Source of the DNA: Candidatus Saccharimonadota bacterium | GTDB taxonomy: Bacteria > Patescibacteriota > Saccharimonadia > Saccharimonadales > UBA7683 | Direction: 5' to 3' | NCBI GenBank assembly: GCA_018061375.1 | Contig: JAGOUG010000016.1 | Coordinates: 1-15,155, forward strand | Length of the DNA stretch: 15,155 nt | Shown here: one piece after another, positions 6,557 through 11,779 of the stretch | Numbering within the stretch: position 1 is the first letter of the stretch | How the letters are laid out: every line of letters starts with the position of its first letter | The notes under the pieces: generated by a model | Databases searched by the model: none | Told to the model about the DNA's origin: nothing | The model's input: only the letters and a program-made list of their open reading frames with translations | Program-made: the position numbers and the translations under genes

Positions 6557-7351
6557 ATGCGTACTACCATTTTAAGGGTGGCTTTACTTGTGCTTGTGCT
6601 TTTTTCAGGCACCATAGGTCACGTAGGTGCAGCTACACTACCCAAACAAGAAGCTATAGATAACCCTATTAACTTCAGTATTAGCACGCCTCAAGATAGT
6701 GAAAAATCTACAAAAAAGGTGGCTCAAACTGCCAAGGACGAAGAGTCTCAAAAAGTTGAAACTCCACCGGTACCTACGCCACCAGCACCAGTTGTATACA
6801 CGGTTATCCCCGGAGATACACTTACAAAAATTGCCAGTGCCCACCAAACAACCTGGCAGCGTTTATACGCAAAAAATATTCAGATCTCCAACCCGGATAC
6901 AATTAATAGTGGTGACATCATTACAATCCCATATACCACGGAGCAAATTGCCGAAAGAGCACTTCCGCTACCTCCGGTAATACCACAGCAAACAACACGC
7001 ATCCGGACAACAAACGCCTCAGCCGTTTCCGCTGCACCACGAGCTCCAACTAGTTCAGCCGGAAATACCTACTCACCCGGATACTGCACGTGGTATGCAA
7101 AAAATAGACGCCCCGATTTACCAAACCGCCTGGGCAATGCAGGTGCTTGGGTTTCAAGCGCGGCTGCACAGGGTTTTGCAACTGGTAGCGCTCCACGCGC
7201 AGGAGCAATTGGCCAACAAGGTAATCACGTAGTGTACGTCGAAGGTGTTAACGGAGACGGAACCGTTACAGTAAGCGAGATGAACTACAGTGGCTTATAT
7301 GTTGTCAGCAGCCGGACAGTACCAGCGGGAACTTTCACCTATATTTATTAA
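6557..7351 (+). CDS. Secreted LysM-CHAP peptidoglycan hydrolase
   Basis: 264 residues with a signal peptide (1-25, cut near VGA-A). Residues 27-79 form a charged and proline-rich spacer ending in TPPAPVV. Residues 80-125 are a LysM domain (YTVIPGDTLTKIASAHQTTW to IITIPY), which binds N-acetylglucosamine chains of peptidoglycan. A second Pro/Thr/Ala linker precedes a CHAP domain at about 170-264. The nucleophile is Cys177 in GYCTWYA, the histidine is His224 in GNHVVYVE, and the third polar residue is in SEMNY (Glu241/Asn243). CHAP enzymes cut peptide bonds in the murein stem or cross-bridge. An AGGAG site is about 12 bases before the ATG, and the message has a structured leader. In an episymbiont it could remodel its own wall or act on the host wall; the sequence does not say which. 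Confidence 0.9.
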   Translation: MRTTILRVALLVLVLFSGTIGHVGAATLPKQEAIDNPINFSISTPQDSEKSTKKVAQTAKDEESQKVETPPVPTPPAPVVYTVIPGDTLTKIASAHQTTWQRLYAKNIQISNPDTINSGDIITIPYTTEQIAERALPLPPVIPQQTTRIRTTNASAVSAAPRAPTSSAGNTYSPGYCTWYAKNRRPDLPNRLGNAGAWVSSAAAQGFATGSAPRAGAIGQQGNHVVYVEGVNGDGTVTVSEMNYSGLYVVSSRTVPAGTFTYIY

Positions 7352-7371
7352 TGATCTATGCGGTAGGTGGC

Positions 7372-7740
7372 TTAGCCGTTCCAGGGTGTTGCAAGTTGAA
7401 AGTAGTTGTCGTCTGGATCTGATAGTGTAGCCAAACTAAACGTCCCCTCTTCGCCTGGGCTATATGGTTCTTTCACTACAGACGCACCCGGAATTGCTTT
7501 TATCCTTTCAAACTCCAATTGAACTTCAGTCGTTTCGAAAAAGAAGATTAGTCGCTCTGGATTCTTATTTTTTCCATGAACTTTATTGTGTGGACCAATT
7601 GAAAGAAAGCAGCTACCTGCCAAAAAACCGATGAAGGTGCCATCTTTCATATCTGGTTTTTTCTCGAGAACTTTAGCGTAAAAATCCGCTAATACTTCTG
7701 GATCTTCGCTACCTAACATTAAACAGTTTAAATTTAACAT
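7372..7740 (-). CDS. VOC-superfamily (glyoxalase/bleomycin-resistance-like) protein
   Basis: 122 residues starting at 7740, with AAAGG eight bases upstream; the open frame to 7767 lacks such a site. One pair of beta-alpha-beta-beta-beta units is visible: MLNLNCLMLGSEDPEVLADFYAKVL at the start, an internal LIFFFETTEVQLEFERIK, and DPDDNYFQLATPW at the end. This is the usual pattern of single-domain VOC proteins. The active-site His/Glu ligands of true glyoxalase I are not clearly all present, so the substrate cannot be named. It probably binds a small molecule as a dimer in the cytoplasm. It lies 52 bases downstream of another VOC-type gene on the same strand and may be cotranscribed with it. 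It converges with the LysM-CHAP gene. Confidence 0.8.
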   Translation of the reverse strand: MLNLNCLMLGSEDPEVLADFYAKVLEKKPDMKDGTFIGFLAGSCFLSIGPHNKVHGKNKNPERLIFFFETTEVQLEFERIKAIPGASVVKEPYSPGEEGTFSLATLSDPDDNYFQLATPWNG

Positions 7741-7792
7741 TTTAATGACCTTTCTATTGTTATGCACCTAGTGTACATTGTTTAATTCGTGT

Positions 7793-8254
7793 CTAGAAAT
7801 CAGCAATCACCAGCTTCTTCATCTCCATCATGTTCTTGTATGCACCGGGTTTTTTCATCAATTCCTCTACATTTTCGGGCACTACCTGCCAGCTCAGACC
7901 GAACTGATCTTTGCACCAGCCGCACTGCTCGGCCTCGGGCACGGTAGAAAGTTTACTCCAATAGTAGTCAATTTCTTCTTGGTCTTTGCAACCTACTGAA
8001 AACGATACCGCCTCTGTGAACGAAAATTCTGGTCCTGCATTTATTGCTACGTAATTTTGGCCGCTTAGAATAAACTCAATCACTAACGGCTCACCCGCTA
8101 AACCGAGTTGAAAATCGGCCAAACCTTCGTCAGTGGTCTTCGGGTAATATTCGGTACTCAGTATTTTACTATCGGGGAAAACGGATACGTAAAACTCTAC
8201 CGCCTCCTTCGCGTTTCCGTTAAACCACAGGTTTGGTGTAATTTTTTGCGACAT
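7793..8254 (-). CDS. PhnB-like / 3-dmu-9_3-mt family VOC-fold protein
   Basis: 153 residues. The opening KITPNLWFNGNAKEAVEFYVSVF, followed by a PDSKI segment and later FSVGCKDQEEIDYYWSKL and CGWCKDQFGLSWQVVP, is the standard series of motifs of the PhnB / 3-demethylubiquinone-9 3-methyltransferase-like family. Despite that name, the family has a VOC fold and no proven methyltransferase activity. Length is as usual for the family. A GGGAG ribosome binding site precedes the ATG by about seven bases, and an extended -10 (TGGTATACT, minus strand, 8288-8296) lies further upstream. It probably heads a two-gene unit with the VOC gene ending at 7372. Biological role unknown. Confidence 0.88.
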   Translation of the reverse strand: MSQKITPNLWFNGNAKEAVEFYVSVFPDSKILSTEYYPKTTDEGLADFQLGLAGEPLVIEFILSGQNYVAINAGPEFSFTEAVSFSVGCKDQEEIDYYWSKLSTVPEAEQCGWCKDQFGLSWQVVPENVEELMKKPGAYKNMMEMKKLVIADF

Positions 8255-8287
8255 ATCATGCTCCCTATTTTATATGCTTCATGCGCA

Positions 8288-8296
8288 AGTATACCA
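8288..8296 (-). promoter_or_regulatory. Extended -10 promoter of the PhnB-like gene
   Basis: TGGTATACT on the minus strand: a TG-n extension plus a TATACT hexamer, about 34 bases before the start codon. No good -35 was found, as is common for extended -10 promoters. Confidence 0.45.
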
Positions 8297-8361
8297 AATA
8301 CATGTTTAATTTTAGGTGTATCCCAAAGAAAGTGTCTTGGTAGCAAAAAGCTATATTAGGA

Positions 8362-8370
8362 TGATATTAT
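8362..8370 (+). promoter_or_regulatory. Extended -10 promoter of the YdeI-type gene, leaderless
   Basis: TGATATTAT on the plus strand ends six bases before the ATG at 8377. No ribosome binding site lies between them, so the transcript would start at or next to the start codon. Confidence 0.45.
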
Positions 8371-8376
8371 TATGCT

Positions 8377-8694
8377 ATGACCAAAAATATCGAAGCTGGT
8401 GTGGTGCATGATTTGCCAAAGGATCTACGTGTGGTTCTACTGTCTGAAGAAACCGCCTTGGAACGATGGAACTGCCTGACACCACTTGCACGTAACGAAT
8501 TTCTTTGTTGGATCGAAAACGCCAAGCAAGAAAAAACTCGTGCTAAACGAATTAGACGAACCATTGAGGAACTTCTTGAAGGCCAAAAACGACCATGCTG
8601 CTGGGTAGGGTGTATCCACCGTACAGATAAAAAACCGAGCAAATGGCAACAAGATGTCTTAATTGATCAGAAGCCAAAACCCGCTTCAACATAA
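8377..8694 (+). CDS. YdeI/OmpD-associated family protein
   Basis: 105 residues. The segment LTPLARNEFLCWIENAKQ (34-51), followed by EKTRAKRIRRTIEELLEG and RPCCWVGCIHR (72-82), is the signature of the YdeI/OmpD-associated family, here the short form found in many bacteria. Members have been linked to resistance to cationic peptides and to bacteriocin protection, but the biochemical activity is not established. Two adjacent cysteines (Cys74, Cys75) and Cys79 are conserved-looking. There is no signal peptide or membrane helix, so it is cytoplasmic. The start relies on an extended -10 box six bases upstream, with no Shine-Dalgarno sequence. A weak CACAC/GTGTG hairpin followed by GTTTTT (8719-8746) may end transcription. 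Confidence 0.85.
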   Translation: MTKNIEAGVVHDLPKDLRVVLLSEETALERWNCLTPLARNEFLCWIENAKQEKTRAKRIRRTIEELLEGQKRPCCWVGCIHRTDKKPSKWQQDVLIDQKPKPAST

Positions 8695-8822
8695 CTGTTA
8701 ACCAAGTCCAACGCCGTTCACACGTTTTGCGTAGTGTGTAAGTTTTTATCAGCTACACTTAGTGCAGACGAAGATTGTACGACGAAAATCGCTGTGAAAA
8801 AAGTCGTATTAGTACCTAGTAA

Positions 8823-9158
8823 CTATGATGGAATGCCACCAAGTTCTTCGATTTTTTCTCTGAGCCGAGGATTTTGAGATACTGCAAATTCAAGGCTTTT
8901 CATCGAAGCCCAGACCCCTATAACTACACCCAACTCGTAATCCTTACCCCTAATCTCTTCAACATCAGGGAAGTGCTCTCGTGCATAATCAATAGTATGC
9001 TGAGCCATAGCAAAAATACCCTCAGTCATTGGCACTTCATGGGGCACTGAAGATTTAGCTCCATCTGAAAAGCCTCTTCCAAACCGCCTACTATCTGCGC
9101 GAAAAAGTTGTATCAACCCTTCTTCCTTTAATGTCACCTCTGTTATAGGGATTTCCAT
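8823..9158 (-). CDS. Unknown soluble 111-residue protein
   Basis: Not recognised. No signal peptide or membrane helix. The first half has a basic patch (FRADSRRFGRGF, 19-30). The second half reads as three helices: GIFAMAQHTIDYAREHF, ELGVVIGVWASMKSLEFAVSQ and LREKIEELGG. A strong GAAAGGAG ribosome binding site lies seven bases before the ATG, and a TTGCTA/TAGTAT promoter is present upstream. These make it a real gene with good confidence even though the family is unknown. Confidence 0.7.
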   Translation of the reverse strand: MEIPITEVTLKEEGLIQLFRADSRRFGRGFSDGAKSSVPHEVPMTEGIFAMAQHTIDYAREHFPDVEEIRGKDYELGVVIGVWASMKSLEFAVSQNPRLREKIEELGGIPS

Positions 9159-9184
9159 TGCAATACTCCTTTCTTGTTATTAAG

Positions 9185-9214
9185 ATACTACCCGGTTTCT
9201 TGTGTTGATAGCAA
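9185..9214 (-). promoter_or_regulatory. Promoter of the 111-residue protein gene
   Basis: On the minus strand, TTGCTA (9209-9214) and TAGTAT (9185-9190) are 18 bases apart. The expected start site is about 20 bases before the ATG and leaves room for the GAAAGGAG ribosome binding site. Confidence 0.5.
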
Positions 9215-9293
9215 GCATGAGCAAAATAAAAAACTATCTTTAAATAATGCTTATATCTATCTCGCAATTGTGAACGGAACCCGAACAATGAAC

Positions 9294-9321
9294 TTGTATT
9301 ATAGCAATTTCAATCTATAAT
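9294..9321 (+). promoter_or_regulatory. Promoter of a short transcript in the 9159-9487 gap
   Basis: TTGTAT (9294-9299) and a perfect TATAAT (9316-9321) with 16 bases between them. The expected start site falls at about 9328, exactly where a short ORF begins and about 20 bases before a hairpin. The 329-base gap it sits in holds the promoter of the minus-strand gene (9185-9214), this element and two hairpins. I saw nothing else in it. Confidence 0.55.
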
Positions 9322-9328
9322 ATAGTTT

Positions 9329-9403
9329 ATGATAACCGTTCACCTAAAACACCGTTCCGTGGCCCCAACCTTGGGTGGTGTTTTTCGTGGCGGTGCCTTC
9401 TAG
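9329..9403 (+). CDS. Possible leaderless 24-residue peptide ORF over a hairpin
   Basis: ATG at 9329 lies eight bases after a perfect TATAAT and opens a frame of 24 codons ending in TAG (9401-9403). The peptide starts MITVHLKHRS and ends GGVFRGGAF; it is basic and has no membrane segment. The ORF runs through hairpin 1 (9346-9384) and ends in the loop of hairpin 2 (9392-9408). This layout would suit an attenuator leader peptide, a small regulatory RNA, or a peptide gene. No ribosome binding site is present. Coding is unproven, and a noncoding RNA is equally likely. Confidence 0.25.
   Translation: MITVHLKHRSVAPTLGGVFRGGAF
9346..9388 (+). terminator. Hairpin with T-run inside the short transcript
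   Basis: AAAACACC (9346-9353) pairs with GGTGTTTT (9377-9384), with an inner CCAA/TTGG pairing (9365-9368 with 9371-9374). A T-run overlaps the 3' arm. It would end a transcript starting at about 9328 after some 60 bases. Confidence 0.45.
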
Positions 9404-9414
9404 GCGCCTCTTTA
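9392..9414 (+). terminator. Second GC-rich hairpin followed by TCTTTAT
   Basis: GGTGCC (9392-9397) pairs with GGCGCC (9403-9408) around a five-base loop and is followed by a short T-rich tract. It is a second possible stop for the short transcript, or the alternative state of an attenuator. Confidence 0.4.
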
Positions 9415-9487
9415 TATATCTACTATTTGAAATTCTACCAATCACTTTAATATAAGATGGCTTTTTGCTATCTAGAAAGTTACTACA

Positions 9488-9763
9488 ATGGAAAAACCCC
9501 ATATAAGTCAGGAGACTAAATTCTTTGCTAGAATAGCAGCAATCTCTGTTGGTGTTTTAGTACTGGCACACAGTTGCCTACCAGAAGACCGTACGCCAAC
9601 TGAAGAGCAGAGACATGACCCTGTGTTCATAGAATGCGTTGAACATCGCTTGGCGCACGATGAGTTTAAACGAGCACCGGGTCCACAGGGTATGAATATC
9701 GGTCCGACGAACGAACAGGTCGCAGAAGACAGATGCCTCGACGACCTGTTCCCGACTAACTAA
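9488..9763 (+). CDS. Small exported or membrane-anchored protein, unknown
   Basis: 91 residues, not recognised. A charged start is followed by a hydrophobic segment at 13-29 (FARIAAISVGVLVLAHS) and then Cys30. LAHSC resembles a lipobox only weakly (His at -2), so a lipoprotein or a simple signal anchor are both possible. The rest (31-91) is polar and acidic with two more cysteines (Cys50, Cys83) and would lie outside the membrane. The ribosome binding site is weak (GAAAG about ten bases upstream). A strong terminator follows the stop codon within seven bases, which supports a real transcribed gene. Confidence 0.55.
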   Translation: MEKPHISQETKFFARIAAISVGVLVLAHSCLPEDRTPTEEQRHDPVFIECVEHRLAHDEFKRAPGPQGMNIGPTNEQVAEDRCLDDLFPTN

Positions 9764-9769
9764 ACAAAA

Positions 9770-9794
9770 GGCTCGCCATAACGGCGAGTCTTTT
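9770..9794 (+). terminator. Rho-independent terminator, usable on both strands
   Basis: GGCTCGCC (9770-9777) pairs with GGCGAGTC (9783-9790) around ATAAC and is followed by TTTT. The minus strand also shows the hairpin followed by TTTTG, so it can stop transcription from both sides. It ends the gene at 9488-9763. Confidence 0.8.
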
Positions 9795-9816
9795 ACTTCT
9801 CTAAGATACTTATGTG

Positions 9817-9839
9817 TGGCTCCGCATACAGGTCACGGA
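9817..9839 (-). repeat. 23-bp direct repeat, copy 1
   Basis: A 23-base sequence beginning TGGCTCCGCATACAGGTC on the plus strand, identical to copy 2 at 10822-10844. Flanks on either side do not match. Read on the minus strand, it is followed 26 bases later by the bidirectional terminator at 9770-9794. Confidence 0.75.
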
Positions 9840-9857
9840 CTATCTCTGTATTACAAA

Positions 9858-9866
9858 TGCTATAAT
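9858..9866 (+). promoter_or_regulatory. Extended -10 promoter of the two-helix membrane protein gene
   Basis: TGCTATAAT: a TG-n extension plus a perfect -10 hexamer, about 28 bases before the GTG start and upstream of an AAAGGAG ribosome binding site. Confidence 0.55.
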
Positions 9867-9894
9867 AATTGTGAATTATTAAAGGAGTGTATAA

Positions 9895-10113
9895 GTGCCC
9901 AAATCACCTATATTGGCTGTTTTTGTCTGGCTTGTATCAATGAGTGGCTTTGCCTATCTTCTGCTTAATGAATATCTTACAAATGGCTGCATACGTTCTC
10001 GAGCGATATGTAATCAGTTTGACCCTGTGAGCATAGGTTCAGCTGTACATATTCTGCTATTTGTTGTTATTGCTTATTCAGCCTACAAACTTATCAGTAA
10101 ATACTTAGGATAA
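9895..10113 (+). CDS. Small two-helix membrane protein, unknown
   Basis: 72 residues starting with GTG at 9895; AAAGGAG about seven bases upstream fixes this start. Two hydrophobic helices (about 6-24 and 50-66) flank a short loop containing two cysteines (Cys32, Cys39) in CIRSRAIC. With both ends probably inside, the loop would be outside and could form a disulfide. The family is not recognised. It sits between the two copies of the 23-bp repeat together with the SRPBCC-fold gene. An inverted repeat follows the stop codon. Confidence 0.65.
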   Translation: MPKSPILAVFVWLVSMSGFAYLLLNEYLTNGCIRSRAICNQFDPVSIGSAVHILLFVVIAYSAYKLISKYLG

Positions 10114-10117
10114 CAAT

Positions 10118-10146
10118 AGTCCAGTAGCGTAAATGCTTACTGGACT
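10118..10146. terminator. Inverted repeat after the two-helix protein gene
   Basis: AGTCCAGTA (10118-10126) pairs perfectly with TACTGGACT (10138-10146) around an 11-base loop. There is no good T-run on either side (TTGATG follows), so it may be a weak terminator or an mRNA end-protecting structure. Confidence 0.4.
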
Positions 10147-10233
10147 TGATGTCGAGTATCTAGTATTGGCTCACAACGATAGAGCAAGTTATAACTGTAA
10201 TTAAAGAAGACCTAGCCGTAATTTAACTTCTAG

Positions 10234-10686
10234 CTACCGTGACAGTTCTACTAGTCTGTCTATATAAACTCGTTTCCAGTACCACATTGAAACCCAACCA
10301 AATAGTGGTTTTGCAAAAATGCGGAGCATAACGCTTGATTTCGAAAGGTCGTATTCATAAGAATATGTGATCTTTGTGCCTTCATTCACATCTTCCATTA
10401 AAAACTCCTCGTGTCCAGTCGCTTTGAATTTATGATTTGTGTTGTCTGAAATATAGCCTTTTCCAGGAACGAGTGTTGTTTGCATAGTAACTGGTATCGG
10501 TGGAATACCAAGTGATTTAGCTTCTGCGTGTATTAGTAGATTATTGCCATCTTTTTTAGCTATCTTTACGGAGTGGGCTACTTTTGGGAAATTGGTCGGC
10601 ATATTTTCAAAGTCAGTAGCAATTTTATACAAAGACTCCCTGGGGGCGTTAACTACCCACGTCGCTTTTAGATGTATTTTTTTCAT
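10234..10686 (-). CDS. SRPBCC-superfamily (polyketide cyclase/START-like) protein
   Basis: 150 residues. The opening KKIHLKATWVVNAPRESLYKIATDFENMPTNFPKV has the beta-strand, helix and DFENMP-type loop of small ligand-binding SRPBCC proteins (polyketide cyclase/dehydrase or CoxG/SRPBCC type). The centre shows strands such as GTKITYSYEYDLS, and a long C-terminal helix region ends in WKRVYIDRLVELSR, which closes the ligand cavity in this fold. There is no signal peptide. No ligand can be inferred. The ribosome binding site is weak (GAAG four bases before the ATG). The gene converges with the small membrane protein gene. Confidence 0.72.
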   Translation of the reverse strand: MKKIHLKATWVVNAPRESLYKIATDFENMPTNFPKVAHSVKIAKKDGNNLLIHAEAKSLGIPPIPVTMQTTLVPGKGYISDNTNHKFKATGHEEFLMEDVNEGTKITYSYEYDLSKSSVMLRIFAKPLFGWVSMWYWKRVYIDRLVELSR

Positions 10687-10773
10687 ATACTTCGATTATC
10701 TCACAGTATATAGAAAGCAGTCTTGGTAAATGTGGTTAATGGCTTTCTCGGTTTCAAATCTATTCTGGGTATA

Positions 10774-10807
10774 CAAAAAGTCAGAACCATTTTCACAGTT
10801 CTGACTT
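10774..10807 (-). terminator. Terminator of the BspA-like adhesin gene
   Basis: AAGTCAGAAC (10778-10787) and GTTCTGACTT (10798-10807) form a perfect ten-base stem with a ten-base loop. On the minus strand it is followed by TTTTTG, so it ends transcription coming from the adhesin gene. Confidence 0.75.
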
Positions 10808-10821
10808 CATCTTGTCCAGCT

Positions 10822-10844
10822 TGGCTCCGCATACAGGTCACGGA
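10822..10844 (-). repeat. 23-bp direct repeat, copy 2
   Basis: Identical to copy 1 at 9817-9839. It lies in the 3' untranslated region of the adhesin gene. On the minus strand it ends 14 bases before the terminator hairpin at 10778-10807. Confidence 0.75.
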
Positions 10845-10888
10845 TTTTTGACAGGGTGAAACGAGACAATTGAAACACAGGACGCCCG

Positions 10889-11779
10889 CTAACGAAGTGT
10901 CGTGTATGTAGGGCGTGACTTGCGTCGAGCTCGTCTCAGGACATAAGCGCTTCCGCCCAAAGTTACGAGAGTAAAGCTAGCGTAAAGAGCTATAGCCAGG
11001 TTCTGCCCAGTTCCTGCCAGCCAGTCCTTCCGTGCAAGACCAGCTGGGTCGTGTATGTTGCCGTCTTCTGCGCCATCAAGATCGAGGCTGCTTCCGTCTT
11101 TAATTTGGTAGGTTGCTTGGGTTACTGTCTGAGTAGCTATCGTGCTCTCAGAGATCGAGGCAGTATCTATGTTGCTATAGGTTTTGGTGGATGGATTGTA
11201 TTTTCGTACACTGAAGCCGTCTTTTTTAGTTCCGTAGTGGTACTGGGTGACGGTAGCAGTGTAGCCCGGGGTCCCACAACCTAGGGTGAAGTCCATCAGC
11301 CCATTAGGGTATTCGTTGTCTTTATCTTGGGTAGTATTAGCTGATTCGGGTCGAAGTGTAACACCAGTTATTTCACATTGTTCATCTACTGCGAGGACGG
11401 CATACTTACCAGTTACTGGGTCTACTAGTGAGGTTACGTTGGACTGGGCACTATCAAGAGTGCCGTCGTTATTTGCATCACCGTTGTTGGGTGCTGCATT
11501 CTCTATGTTGTCGTAGACCCCGTCTCCGTCAGAGTCGCCTTGACCGTAGGTTAAATTAACTATGTTATTGATAGGGACATCAAATACTGGGGTGCCCGAT
11601 TGTATAGCGCTGAAAAATGTGAGCATATCTGATTCGTTCTCATCCTCCGCAATAAGCAGACCGCGCAACACAGAGCTACCTTCTTGAAAATTTGAGGTTG
11701 CAGTTAAACTCAGGTTCATAGTCAGTTCATCACCGGAGTTAATATATCCGGTATCACTATATACTTGGCAGACAATCAA
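10889..11779 (-). CDS. C-terminal part of frameshifted adhesin: choice-of-anchor U-like domain and LAGTG anchor
   Basis: 296 residues if started at the ATG at 11779, but this is not a natural start: the frame continues upstream to about 11880 and completes the DUF11-like domain begun in the adjacent ORF. Residues 81-112 (GDSDGDGVYDNIENAAPNNG, then DANNDGTLDSAQ) are calcium-binding thrombospondin type-3-like loops. Residues about 115-249 have the order of motifs of a choice-of-anchor U domain, ending IKDGSSLDLDGAEDGNIHDP. The tail is LAGTG (254-258), a hydrophobic helix (about 260-281) and RRARRKSR: a sortase-type signal with Ala for Pro. Domains named choice-of-anchor are known to precede different surface anchors, which supports reading LAGTG as a true sorting signal. 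If the gene is really broken, the product made would lack its anchor. Confidence 0.75.
   Translation of the reverse strand: MIVCQVYSDTGYINSGDELTMNLSLTATSNFQEGSSVLRGLLIAEDENESDMLTFFSAIQSGTPVFDVPINNIVNLTYGQGDSDGDGVYDNIENAAPNNGDANNDGTLDSAQSNVTSLVDPVTGKYAVLAVDEQCEITGVTLRPESANTTQDKDNEYPNGLMDFTLGCGTPGYTATVTQYHYGTKKDGFSVRKYNPSTKTYSNIDTASISESTIATQTVTQATYQIKDGSSLDLDGAEDGNIHDPAGLARKDWLAGTGQNLAIALYASFTLVTLGGSAYVLRRARRKSRPTYTTLR

Noticed and set aside
6409..6663. 84-residue ORF upstream of and overlapping the LysM-CHAP gene
   Set aside because: It begins between promoter elements, has no ribosome binding site, covers the structured leader and overlaps the signal peptide region in another frame. Its sequence looks random.
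8370..8652. Minus-strand ORFs opposite the YdeI-type gene
   Set aside because: The plus-strand protein shows clear family motifs; the minus frames are shadows with no family features or ribosome binding site.
8719..8746. Terminator after the YdeI-type gene
   Set aside because: Only a five-base CACAC/GTGTG stem with a ten-base loop and a displaced T-run; too weak to list as a feature on its own.
9817..10844. Integrated element bounded by att sites at the 23-bp repeats
   Set aside because: No integrase, tRNA or transposase lies between or beside the copies and the insert holds only two small genes. The terminator association fits better, though this is not excluded.
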